The notes: generated from the letters alone by a model not told the origin. A stretch of 7,062 nucleotides of DNA from Desulfobulbaceae bacterium (GCA_030599175.1 JAUVON010000142.1:1-7062); one strand, 5' to 3'; positions 1 through 6,812 are shown, numbered from the stretch's first letter. Translations and numbers: made by a program.

Positions 1-183
1 CTGACCACTATTATCAACCTCGATGACAAAAGCTATACTCTAACCCCTGAACTGATTTACACCCGTTTCACCAACTGGGAGATGCGTTTACGCTTCAGCT
101 ATCTTAACGGTCCCATTTATTCAGAATTTGGCGAAAAGCAAAACAGCAACAAGTTGGAAATCCGACTGCGATATTTTTTCTGA
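1..183 (+). CDS. Outer-membrane beta-barrel protein, C-terminal end only (partial)
   Basis: Reading frame 1 is open from the window edge to a TGA at 181-183 and gives 60 residues; the start lies outside the window. The visible part has the alternating polar/hydrophobic pattern of transmembrane beta-strands (for example NWEMRLRFSYL, then a polar turn, then KLEIRLRYFF). It ends in a terminal Phe preceded by alternating hydrophobic residues, which is the classical C-terminal signature recognised by the BAM complex for outer-membrane insertion. The protein should therefore sit in the outer membrane as the last strands of a barrel, but its substrate or role cannot be told from this tail. It is convergent with the 3D-lipoprotein gene, whose stop is 63 bp away. 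I see no hairpin plus T-tract terminator in that gap. Confidence 0.75.
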   Translation: MTTIINLDDKSYTLTPELIYTRFTNWEMRLRFSYLNGPIYSEFGEKQNSNKLEIRLRYFF

Positions 184-186
184 GCA

Positions 187-205
187 TGTTTTATATGAAA
201 GTCAT
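187..205 (+). repeat. 19-bp extragenic repeat, copy 1
   Basis: The sequence TGTTTTATATGAAAGTCAT lies just after the stop of the barrel gene. An identical copy in the same orientation is at 2795-2813. Similarity beyond the 19 bp is weak: both are followed within about 20 bp by a GGGAG. No inverted partner (ACTTTCAT) is found near this copy, unlike copy 2. It is non-coding in all plausible readings. Confidence 0.75.
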
Positions 206-246
206 CACGTCCTGATCTGTTGGGGAGCACCGGGTAATTAAAAAAG

Positions 247-819
247 TTAACGGGGATATTCAATTATAACCTGAACCTTTTGTCTACCCCATTTCAGGGC
301 TTCTTTATGTGAATTAAAGTAGAGGTCAATTCTATCCGGACCTTTTATGGCGCCGCCTCGGTCTTCCACCACACCCCAGCCATAACCGGGAACATACATG
401 CGGGTTCCAAACGGGTAGTAGCGAGTGTCCGCAGCAATAGTGCCATCTTCAGCCAGAAGATACCATGGGAAGAATAGTGTCCGCACAGGGATCATCCATG
501 GGCGGCGGATGGAGTCCATGGAAAATAACCCCTCTTCAGGTTCCTCAGGATAGGTGCCGCTGGCGGTTTTACCACTGTAGGGAACACCTTTTCGGGAACC
601 TTCACTTACAAATCTGTTCCAGAAATCGAGATGTAAGTAACGATCCCTGCCTCGTTCCCAACTGCAGCAGGAAGAGCAGCCGCAGTAGGCGGTTGCCTCC
701 ATAACTTTTGTTACAGGCGGCTTTGAACAACCGTTAAGGAATAAAAGAAAGAGGGAGAGGAGTAGAGCAGAGGTAGAAGCAGTGTACCTCTTATTCATGA
801 TAATCTTGTAAAAATTCAT
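247..819 (-). CDS. 3D-domain lipoprotein, probable peptidoglycan lytic enzyme
   Basis: This 190-residue protein has a lipoprotein signal peptide: a basic N-region (MNKRY), a hydrophobic stretch at about 18-29, and the lipobox LNGC with lipidated Cys31. The C-terminal part (about 126-190) is a 3D domain (PF06725 type). It has the fold signature YPFGTRMYVPGYG, then GGAIKG and RIDLYF, with the three expected aspartates at D131, D153 and D165. Related domains in MltA and Sps/YuiC proteins cleave peptidoglycan as lytic transglycosylases, so the likely site is the periplasmic face of a membrane; activity here is inferred. A Cys cluster (C46, C48, C51, C52) precedes the domain. The gene starts 19 nt after the mutL stop on the same strand, so co-transcription is likely. 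The start is uncertain: ATG at 819 or ATG at 798 (Met8, which gives a more typical 23-residue signal peptide). Neither has a clear Shine-Dalgarno sequence. Confidence 0.85.
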   Translation of the reverse strand: MNFYKIIMNKRYTASTSALLLSLFLLFLNGCSKPPVTKVMEATAYCGCSSCCSWERGRDRYLHLDFWNRFVSEGSRKGVPYSGKTASGTYPEEPEEGLFSMDSIRRPWMIPVRTLFFPWYLLAEDGTIAADTRYYPFGTRMYVPGYGWGVVEDRGGAIKGPDRIDLYFNSHKEALKWGRQKVQVIIEYPR

Positions 820-838
820 AGTGTTACGATGCCATCAT

Positions 839-2719
839 TCATGTTCTGTGGAACCATTTTTTGACCTCGACTGCAGTGAACTGTTTAACAACAGGCCTGC
901 CATGGGGGCAATGGGAGAAGAGGTCGGCCCTGACCATTTCATTAAGGAGATTGTCAATTTCTACCTTTGACAGTTCTGTTCCAGCCTTTACTGCTGCCCT
1001 GCAGGCCATAGTAGCCAAAATGGTGTCAATATAACCACCACCACCTTTTCCACCTTCACTGCCAAATTTTTCAAGAATGTCATTGAATAATTCTCCCGGG
1101 TTTGCCTGACCGGCAAGTGCGGGAACAGCAGAAATGATATAGGAATTGCCACCAAATTCTCTGATTGAAAAGCCCATTCCTCCAATTTCTTCACGATATT
1201 TTTCGACCAGTTGGGCTTGGAACAACGAGAGCTCAACAGTCTCGGGAAACAGGAGGTTCTGCCGGGGCACATTACCTTCAAGGAACTGTTTTCTCAATTT
1301 TTCATACAACAGTCTCTCATGGGCTGCGTGCTGATCAATGATAAGTAATCCTTCACTGTTTCGGCAGAAGATATAGAGATCTTCAAACTGACCTATTACC
1401 AGAAGGTTGTGGTGCTGTGGTCTGTTTTCGACCTTCCCTGGAGGAATTGTTTGGGATTGAACCCTGATTTCGTCTGTCTGCCTCTCAATTGGTTCAGCAG
1501 TACCAATGATGGAGCTCTGAGAAGGAGAGAGGTGAGTTCTGGTTGTATGGAGATGGTGGCTGTTTCCTGTGAAATCAGGTGGGATTTCAGGTTCAGGGAC
1601 AGGGGGGGAGTTAAGAGACTCAGTGGTGTCTGAGCCTGTCGGAAAGGATTGTTCATTCTCGATTCTACTATCAATGGGGACTCTGCTTGTTTCTCTTTGC
1701 TCTGCCTTGCTGAAAAATTTGCTTCTTGTCCGTTCCTGTTCTTCGGCCATGGCTGATGCAACCGCTCTGCTGAGAAGTGTATGAACATCCCTCGAATTGC
1801 GAAATCGGACTTCATGTTTTGCCGGATGGACATTAACATCCACTTCCTGTGCCGGAAGGGTGAGGTGGATAAGCCCTGACGGGTTTTTTCCTTTCAGCAG
1901 GAAGCCGCGTAAACCTTCGCTTACGCCATGTACTATCATTCTGTCTTTAATAGCTCTACCATTAACAAAAATCCGTAACTTTGCCGGCCCTGGAGACACT
2001 TTTTCCGGAGGAATAAGAAACCCGCTAACGCTGCTCTGCCTGATCTTGTGGTCGATGGGGATAAAGGAGTCTCGATAGTTAAGGATATGACCAAGTCGCT
2101 GTTGGATAGACAACGAGTTATTGAGATGTATTGTTTCTTTTCCGTTTATTCGCAGGATAAAGGTGATATGTGGTGAACCAAGAGCGTGATTTTTTATCAC
2201 TTCATCAATATGGGCAAGTTCAGTTCGAATCGTTCTGAGAAACTTACGCCTGGCAGGCGTGTTGCCAAACAGATTTCTAACCTCGAAAGAACTGCCGTAA
2301 CTGCAGCCGATTTCATGTACCTGCAACAGTTTGCCATATTTTAATACAACCTTAGTGCCCAGTTCATCTCCTTTGAGGCGAGAGATAAGAGTGAATTGGG
2401 AAACAGAGGCTATGGAGGGGATAGCTTCACCACGAAAGCCAAGGGTCGTTATAGCAGCAAGATCCTCTTCCACATGAATTTTGGAAGTTCCATGCCGCTC
2501 AATGGACAGAAGAATATCATCTTCATCCATACCTTCACCATTATCGATGACACGGATAAGCCGGGTTCCGCCGCCTTCAATCTCTATCTCAATGCGGCTG
2601 GCTTTGGCGTCAATACTGTTTTCTACCAACTCTTTGACAACCGATGCGGGGCGTTCAACGACTTCACCTGCGGCAATCTGATTTGCCAGCTGTTCAGGAA
2701 GGATTCGGATTTTCGACAT
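839..2719 (-). CDS. mutL: DNA mismatch repair protein MutL (endonuclease type)
   Basis: MutL couples MutS mismatch recognition to strand removal. The 626-residue length is normal. The N-terminus is canonical for MutL. The GHKL ATPase motifs are intact: ELVENSIDA with E33-N34 and D37 (motif I), DNGEGM at 59-64 (II), and TTLGFRGEAIPSIASV at 91-106 (III). The second N-terminal subdomain carries FVNGRAIKDR (251-260) and DVNVHPAKHEVRF (294-306). A low-complexity, Pro/Ser/Thr-rich linker spans about 325-435. The C-terminal dimerisation domain has the metal-binding endonuclease motif DQHAAHERLLYE (462-473, DQHAx2Ex4E), plus ACR (572-574) and CPHGRP (604-609). A QNLLFP sequence (487-492) matches the beta-clamp-binding motif of such MutLs. 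This implies a self-nicking, MutH-independent repair system. The ATG at 2719 fits the family N-terminus although no Shine-Dalgarno sequence is visible. The linker contains a C7 tract on the coding strand (1602-1608). Confidence 0.98.
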   Translation of the reverse strand: MSKIRILPEQLANQIAAGEVVERPASVVKELVENSIDAKASRIEIEIEGGGTRLIRVIDNGEGMDEDDILLSIERHGTSKIHVEEDLAAITTLGFRGEAIPSIASVSQFTLISRLKGDELGTKVVLKYGKLLQVHEIGCSYGSSFEVRNLFGNTPARRKFLRTIRTELAHIDEVIKNHALGSPHITFILRINGKETIHLNNSLSIQQRLGHILNYRDSFIPIDHKIRQSSVSGFLIPPEKVSPGPAKLRIFVNGRAIKDRMIVHGVSEGLRGFLLKGKNPSGLIHLTLPAQEVDVNVHPAKHEVRFRNSRDVHTLLSRAVASAMAEEQERTRSKFFSKAEQRETSRVPIDSRIENEQSFPTGSDTTESLNSPPVPEPEIPPDFTGNSHHLHTTRTHLSPSQSSIIGTAEPIERQTDEIRVQSQTIPPGKVENRPQHHNLLVIGQFEDLYIFCRNSEGLLIIDQHAAHERLLYEKLRKQFLEGNVPRQNLLFPETVELSLFQAQLVEKYREEIGGMGFSIREFGGNSYIISAVPALAGQANPGELFNDILEKFGSEGGKGGGGYIDTILATMACRAAVKAGTELSKVEIDNLLNEMVRADLFSHCPHGRPVVKQFTAVEVKKWFHRT

Positions 2720-2780
2720 TACAAAACTGATTATGGTTGATTGTTGAGGATGAAGTGGTACTGTGCTTATTCTCGGACAG

Positions 2781-2903
2781 CCTCCTAGTACCTGTGTTTT
2801 ATATGAAAGTCATGCCGCTCCTTGGACAGGGAGGTATTTGGAGGAGTGTTGACATAACAATCCACAGCCTGCGAGGACGTTTGGCGACACTCCTCCAAAT
2901 ACC
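2781..2903. repeat. Intergenic inverted repeat (17-bp perfect arms) with a third degenerate arm
   Basis: GGTATTTGGAGGAGTGT (2833-2849) and ACACTCCTCCAAATACC (2887-2903) are perfect reverse complements separated by 37 bp, so the region can form a long stable hairpin on either strand. A further arm, CCTCCTAGTACC (2781-2792), complements the left arm at 10 of 12 positions, so two pairings compete for the same left arm. An outer pair, ATGAAAGT (2803-2810) and ACTTTCAT (2913-2920), encloses the main hairpin. Neither strand has a T-tract after the stem, and the flanking genes diverge, so it is not an ordinary terminator. It may be a REP- or MITE-like extragenic element or a structured leader; I cannot tell which from one copy. 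Confidence 0.8.
2795..2813 (+). repeat. 19-bp extragenic repeat, copy 2
   Basis: This is identical to 187-205 and in the same orientation. It lies in the divergent mutL/PBP intergenic region, between the degenerate arm at 2781-2792 and the main hairpin. Its ATGAAAGT core is mirrored by ACTTTCAT at 2913-2920, so this copy may form one terminus of a roughly 125-bp element. The two copies bracket the mutL and 3D-lipoprotein genes. Confidence 0.75.
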
Positions 2904-2939
2904 GGTTACTTTACTTTCATTACCATTATTCTTTCAAAA

Positions 2940-4808
2940 GTGTCACCCTCAAAAAAAATACCAGTTAAGAAGGCTGCTGTTCGCAAGAAAGCCTATAACG
3001 AAAAACATATTACATTTTTTCTGTTGTCTATTTGTTTTCTTCAGACCTCTTTTCTAGGCCTGTTACTTTACGTCCTTGTAAGTTTGCACATACCGGACAT
3101 TCGAAGTGTTGCCAATTATCAGCCGCCGCAGGCAACTGTGATCTATGATGGAGAAGGACGGATTATAGATCGTATGTTTATTGAGAATAGAACTGTAATA
3201 CCTCTGTCGTCAATGTCACCCCATTTACCCAAAGCTTTTGTTGCAGCAGAGGATGGCAGATTTTTTGAGCATCCAGGGCTGGATTTTTTCTCAGTGCTCC
3301 GGGCTGCAATAAATAATTTGAGAACAGGAGGAAAAGGGCAGGGAGGATCCACTATAACCCAGCAGGTAGCAAAGTCTTTGCTGCTCACTCCTGAAAAGAC
3401 CTATGTGAGAAAATTTAAGGAGGCTATCCTCGCCTGGCGGATAGACAATCTTCTCAGCAAGGAAGAGATCCTCTATATTTACCTTAATCAGATCTACCTG
3501 GGAGAGGGTGCGTATGGTGTAGAGGTAGCTGCACAGACATATTTTGGTAAAAAGGCTTCCCAGCTGAATCTTGGAGAGTGCGCTTTGCTGGCCGGCCTGC
3601 CCCAGGCTCCGAGTCGTTATTCGCTAAAAAAACATTTAGATCGTGCTACCGAACGGCAGAAGTATGTCCTTAATCGAATGGCTGCCGATGGTTATGTCAG
3701 TGCCGGTGAGGCAAAGAAGGGATATGGTGCTGCCATTAATTTGAATAAACAGCCCTTGCACCGTTCCGGGCCCAACAGTTATTACCTTGAGGTTGTGAAA
3801 AAAAGAGCTCGTGCTGTGTTGAAGATGCCGCTTCAGAAAGCAGGCGCTCATATCTATACTAATCTCGATCAGAATCTGCAGCGAAAGGCGGTGGATGCTG
3901 TGCGGAAAGGGGTGAAGAGCTCTCTTTTAAGGCAGAGAGCGTCGGGCGGGAAAAAGAAAAATGCACCCCAGGGGGCGCTGGTCTGCCTTGAGATTTCAAC
4001 AGCAAAGGTTCGTGGCATTGTCGGCGGCACTGATTTTAAAAAATCACCTTTTGACAGGGCTACCCAGGCACGAAGGCCTGCAGGCTCAACTTTTAAACCT
4101 TTTGTTTATGCAGCAGCCATGAAAAAAGGCTGGTCTCCAGAGTCAAGAATTGCTGATACTCCATTTACCATGATTGGTAAAGATGGCAAGCCGTGGCGGC
4201 CCAGGAACTATTCAGGTACCTATCACGGCCCTATCACTCTTCGCAGTGCCCTGGTTCATTCCTATAATGCTGCAACTGTACGACTTATGCAGAAGGTCGG
4301 GGTGAAAGACGTTGTTTCACTTGCCGGGAGAGCCGGTATAATGTCACCAATGGATCCCAATCTTTCGCTCGCATTGGGGACCACAGACGTGTCTCTTTTG
4401 GAAATGACCGCAGCATACTCCGTATTTGCGGGCAATGGCACCAGTTATCCTCCTTCCTTTATTGACAAGATTATATCACCGGATGGCACTGTTCATCGTC
4501 TCTCGGATAAATGGCAGCGCAAAAAGGTTCTTAAAACAAAGGAACTGCACCAGATGCAGTCAATGCTCAGTGATGTTGTACGTAGTGGAACAGGAAAACG
4601 GGTTCGTGAAGTGCCCGGGGTGAGGGGGGGGAAGACAGGTACTACCAACAATAACCGTGATGCCTGGTTTATTGGCTATGATAACCGTTATACGACAGGT
4701 ATCTGGCTGGGCAATGATCGTAATCAGAGCCTTGGCAGAAGTGAGAGTGGTGGAACGGCAGCCGCACCTGTCTGGCGAGATTTTATGCTCTCTTTAAAGA
4801 AAAAATAA
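2940..4808 (+). CDS. Bifunctional class A penicillin-binding protein (PBP1A family)
   Basis: This 622-residue inner-membrane enzyme polymerises lipid II and cross-links peptidoglycan. A basic cytoplasmic tail (about 1-22) is followed by one membrane segment (about 24-48). The GT51 transglycosylase domain has AAEDGRFFEHPG (102-113, catalytic E104), GGSTITQQ (135-142), RKFKE (157-161, second Glu E161) and KEEILYIYLNQIYLG (174-188). The transpeptidase domain has STFK (383-386, nucleophile S383), SYN (441-443) and KTGT (565-568). All catalytic boxes are intact. It is shorter than E. coli PBP1A (about 850 residues), with little room for an extra OB-type insert between the two domains; a short basic linker (about 331-342) lies there. 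The only reasonable start is GTG at 2940. The frame is open back to 2853 but has no ATG there, and no Shine-Dalgarno sequence is visible. An A8 run lies at codons 4-7 and a G8 run immediately before the KTG box. It diverges from mutL and converges with the Pit gene. Confidence 0.95.
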   Translation: MSPSKKIPVKKAAVRKKAYNEKHITFFLLSICFLQTSFLGLLLYVLVSLHIPDIRSVANYQPPQATVIYDGEGRIIDRMFIENRTVIPLSSMSPHLPKAFVAAEDGRFFEHPGLDFFSVLRAAINNLRTGGKGQGGSTITQQVAKSLLLTPEKTYVRKFKEAILAWRIDNLLSKEEILYIYLNQIYLGEGAYGVEVAAQTYFGKKASQLNLGECALLAGLPQAPSRYSLKKHLDRATERQKYVLNRMAADGYVSAGEAKKGYGAAINLNKQPLHRSGPNSYYLEVVKKRARAVLKMPLQKAGAHIYTNLDQNLQRKAVDAVRKGVKSSLLRQRASGGKKKNAPQGALVCLEISTAKVRGIVGGTDFKKSPFDRATQARRPAGSTFKPFVYAAAMKKGWSPESRIADTPFTMIGKDGKPWRPRNYSGTYHGPITLRSALVHSYNAATVRLMQKVGVKDVVSLAGRAGIMSPMDPNLSLALGTTDVSLLEMTAAYSVFAGNGTSYPPSFIDKIISPDGTVHRLSDKWQRKKVLKTKELHQMQSMLSDVVRSGTGKRVREVPGVRGGKTGTTNNNRDAWFIGYDNRYTTGIWLGNDRNQSLGRSESGGTAAAPVWRDFMLSLKKK

Positions 4809-4824
4809 TCTTCAAAGTATAAAA

Positions 4825-6090
4825 CTAACCAAATATTCCCTTCAGGGTGAAAAAGAAGAGCATCGCCATGAGTGCACCGGCAGGCAATGTTACAACCCAG
4901 GAAATTACAATATTGAGTACCACGCGAAGATCCAGGGCCCCAATGCCTCGAGCGAGACCTACCCCAAGCACTGAACCGACAAGGATATGGGTTGTGGAGA
5001 CGGGCAGGCCGGTTCGGGAGGCGATAACAACAGTGGTCGCTGCAGCAAGTTCAGCGCAGAAACCACGGGACGGTGTTAACTCGGTTATCTTTTTCCCTAC
5101 GGTCAGCATTACCCTGTAGCCAAGGGTTATCAAGCCGAGTACTATACCGAACCCACCCAGCAGTAGAATCCAGACGGGAAGATCAGATTCCTGCATCACT
5201 TCACCCCCTGAACTTACAATACTGTAGACTGCAGCCAGAGGACCGATACCGTTGGCAACATCATTTGATCCGTGAGCAAAGGCCATGGAGCAGGCGGTAA
5301 ACAGCATCATTGGGGTGAAAACCTTTTCCACACTGGCATAACTGAATTCCCGATTTGCGCTGGGATCTTCTTTAATATTTCTGATAAAGTAGTAACCGAT
5401 AGCAGAGGTGAGTAGCCCGAAGAAGATGGCAAAACCAAAACTGCCGGCAGTTGTCAGGTTTATGTTAAGATGCTTCAGCCCCTTAAACATTGTTACCAGG
5501 GAGATTACAAAGCCTACGAGAAAGATATATGCGGGTGCATATCTTTTTGCATTTTTCAGCGGGTCATCAGTGTTGAAAATCAGTTTTCTGGTACTCATGA
5601 CCAGGAGAAAGGCTATTGTGCCGCCTACCACCGGAGAAACCACCCAGCTGATAACAACACTGCCGACCTTAACCCATTTAACGGACTCCGGCCCGATACC
5701 GACAATGGCAAAGCCGATGAGAGCTCCTATAATCGAGTGAGTAGTGGAAACAGGCCATCCTTTGGTGGATGCAACCATAAGCCAGACGGCCGCAGCAAGC
5801 AGCGAGGCCAGCATGCCATAGACCAGAATTTCAGGATTGTTGACGATGCTGCTTGGATCAATAATTCCTTTTCTGATTGTTTTGGTTACGTGTCCGCCAG
5901 CAAGGAGAGCACCCAAAAATTCGAAGATAATGGCAATAATGATAGCCTGTTTTACCGATACAGCACCTGCACCCACAGAAGTTCCCATCGCATTGGCAAG
6001 ATCATTTGCGCCTATCCCCCATGTCATATAGAGGCCGAATATTACCGCAAGAATGATCATGATGGTGCCGTATGAAGCTATGATTTCCAT
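4825..6090 (-). CDS. pit: PiT-family inorganic phosphate transporter
   Basis: This 421-residue polytopic membrane protein belongs to the PHO4/PiT family (PF01384), which imports phosphate (as metal-phosphate or with a cation) at low affinity. The family's duplicated architecture is visible. GANDLANAMG (27-36) is matched by GSNDVANGIG (274-283), and GWPVSTTHSIIGALIG (111-126) by GLPVSTTHILVGSVLG (361-376). About ten hydrophobic segments are separated by a short hydrophilic central loop (about 236-258), smaller than in the 499-residue E. coli PitA. The ATG at 6090 is supported by an AAGGA Shine-Dalgarno sequence (6098-6102) seven bases upstream, which falls just beyond the DUF47 stop. The gene lies 14 nt downstream of the DUF47 gene and is surely its operon partner. 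Some PiT members carry sulfate (CysP type); the DUF47 neighbour favours phosphate. Confidence 0.95.
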   Translation of the reverse strand: MEIIASYGTIMIILAVIFGLYMTWGIGANDLANAMGTSVGAGAVSVKQAIIIAIIFEFLGALLAGGHVTKTIRKGIIDPSSIVNNPEILVYGMLASLLAAAVWLMVASTKGWPVSTTHSIIGALIGFAIVGIGPESVKWVKVGSVVISWVVSPVVGGTIAFLLVMSTRKLIFNTDDPLKNAKRYAPAYIFLVGFVISLVTMFKGLKHLNINLTTAGSFGFAIFFGLLTSAIGYYFIRNIKEDPSANREFSYASVEKVFTPMMLFTACSMAFAHGSNDVANGIGPLAAVYSIVSSGGEVMQESDLPVWILLLGGFGIVLGLITLGYRVMLTVGKKITELTPSRGFCAELAAATTVVIASRTGLPVSTTHILVGSVLGVGLARGIGALDLRVVLNIVISWVVTLPAGALMAMLFFFTLKGIFG

Positions 6091-6104
6091 CTGTGTGTCC
6101 TTTT

Positions 6105-6791
6105 TTATTTAGATAGGAAAAGCAAAAAACGATCAGCCAGGTTTTCGCACTGATCAGAAATTTGACCGAGAAGGTCGATAATTTCATACCAGAATATGAC
6201 CGAAACCGGGTCGAGGTCACTCTCTATACTGAAAAGGGCTCTTCTGGTGCGGTGCATGATTGCATCAATGTTATGCTCACTACGGCGGACTCCTGCTATC
6301 ATTTCCGAGGTCTTATCAAGTTCTCGTCCTCCAAAGCCGACTTCAAGGAGTTCATCCAGCCGTTCAATCATTCCCTTGGCTTCAGAAGAGATCTCCATGG
6401 TTCCTTCAAGCAACTCGTCAAGGAGTTCCTTGATCGCCTCGGGCACATCCATATCCCTGTAGGTGAGAATCTTGCCTATTTCCTCAGTTGTACCAGCAAG
6501 GTGATCCTGTTCGCTGACAAGGCTCAGGAGGTCTTTACGATCCACAGGAAGAAAAAGAGATTTTGGCATATTCAGCCTGAAGGTGGATTTGAGTTTGTCA
6601 GCCTCAGTTTCAAGAGTTTTGATCTGCTCCGCAATGTCAAAGACCTGGTCTGTATCTTTTCTATAGAGTGCATCAAAAAGAACCGGGATAAGGCAGATGC
6701 AGGAAAAAACAACCCGCATATGCTCCTGGATCGGTTTGAAGGGGGATCCCCGCAGGAGTCCGGAAAGTGAACCTTTTGGTGAAAACACCAT
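6105..6791 (-). CDS. DUF47/PhoU-like Pit accessory protein
   Basis: This 228-residue, mostly alpha-helical, charged protein is of the DUF47 (PF01865, TIGR00153) family, which is structurally related to PhoU and typically encoded beside pit. It is probably a cytosolic, metal-binding regulator of the transporter. PhoU-style ExxxD metal motifs are visible at E61-D65, E172-D176 and E216-D220, with further acidic pairs nearby (E94, D96; E203, D206). The N-terminal sequence (PIQEHMRVVFSCICLIPVLF, 20-39) fits the family's first helix. The start at 6791 is strongly supported by a perfect AGGAGG eight bases upstream. It is the first gene of a two-gene operon with pit. Its exact biochemical role is not firmly established in general; regulation of Pi uptake is the usual inference. 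Confidence 0.93.
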   Translation of the reverse strand: MVFSPKGSLSGLLRGSPFKPIQEHMRVVFSCICLIPVLFDALYRKDTDQVFDIAEQIKTLETEADKLKSTFRLNMPKSLFLPVDRKDLLSLVSEQDHLAGTTEEIGKILTYRDMDVPEAIKELLDELLEGTMEISSEAKGMIERLDELLEVGFGGRELDKTSEMIAGVRRSEHNIDAIMHRTRRALFSIESDLDPVSVIFWYEIIDLLGQISDQCENLADRFLLFLSK

Positions 6792-6799
6792 ATTTTAAA

Positions 6800-6805
6800 C
6801 CTCCT
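6800..6805 (-). promoter_or_regulatory. Strong ribosome binding site of the DUF47 gene
   Basis: The sequence reads AGGAGG on the minus strand, eight bases before the ATG at 6791. It fixes this start. It contrasts with mutL, the 3D-lipoprotein gene and the PBP gene, where no Shine-Dalgarno sequence can be seen. Confidence 0.9.
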
Positions 6806-6812
6806 CAGTAGA

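Noticed and set aside
1396..1839. 147-codon minus-strand frame within mutL
   Set aside because: It is an alternate frame of the low-complexity linker of mutL. It is relevant only as the frame reached if the C7 tract loses a base.
187..2813. Attachment sites of an integrated element around mutL
   Set aside because: The enclosed genes are a housekeeping mutL and a lipoprotein gene; there is no integrase, recombinase or transposase. The repeats fit a dispersed extragenic repeat better than att sites.
2849..2854. TTGACA, a perfect -35 box, in the hairpin region
   Set aside because: No acceptable -10 is found 16-18 bp downstream, and the sequence lies at the base of the hairpin loop. It was not called as a promoter.
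2737..3057. Plus-strand open frame of 106 codons across the mutL/PBP intergenic region
   Set aside because: It starts at TTG, runs through the inverted repeat and overlaps the PBP N-terminus in another frame, with no ribosome binding site or domain. The hairpin structure explains the sequence better.
4806..4860. Possible bidirectional terminator between the PBP and pit genes
   Set aside because: Only a 3-bp stem (CCC/GGG with loop TTCA) and a 10-bp TCTTTAAAGA palindrome are present. Neither forms a GC-rich stem followed by a T-tract, so a terminator is not supported.
5470..6075. Long plus-strand open frame (201 codons) antisense to pit
   Set aside because: It lies wholly inside the pit gene, whose motifs and ribosome binding site are unambiguous. 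The translation is rich in His, Asn and Cys without any recognisable domain, as expected for an antisense shadow.
6162..6770. Long plus-strand open frame (202 codons) antisense to the DUF47 gene
   Set aside because: It overlaps the DUF47 gene almost completely. The minus-strand protein has family motifs and a perfect AGGAGG, and the antisense reading has neither.
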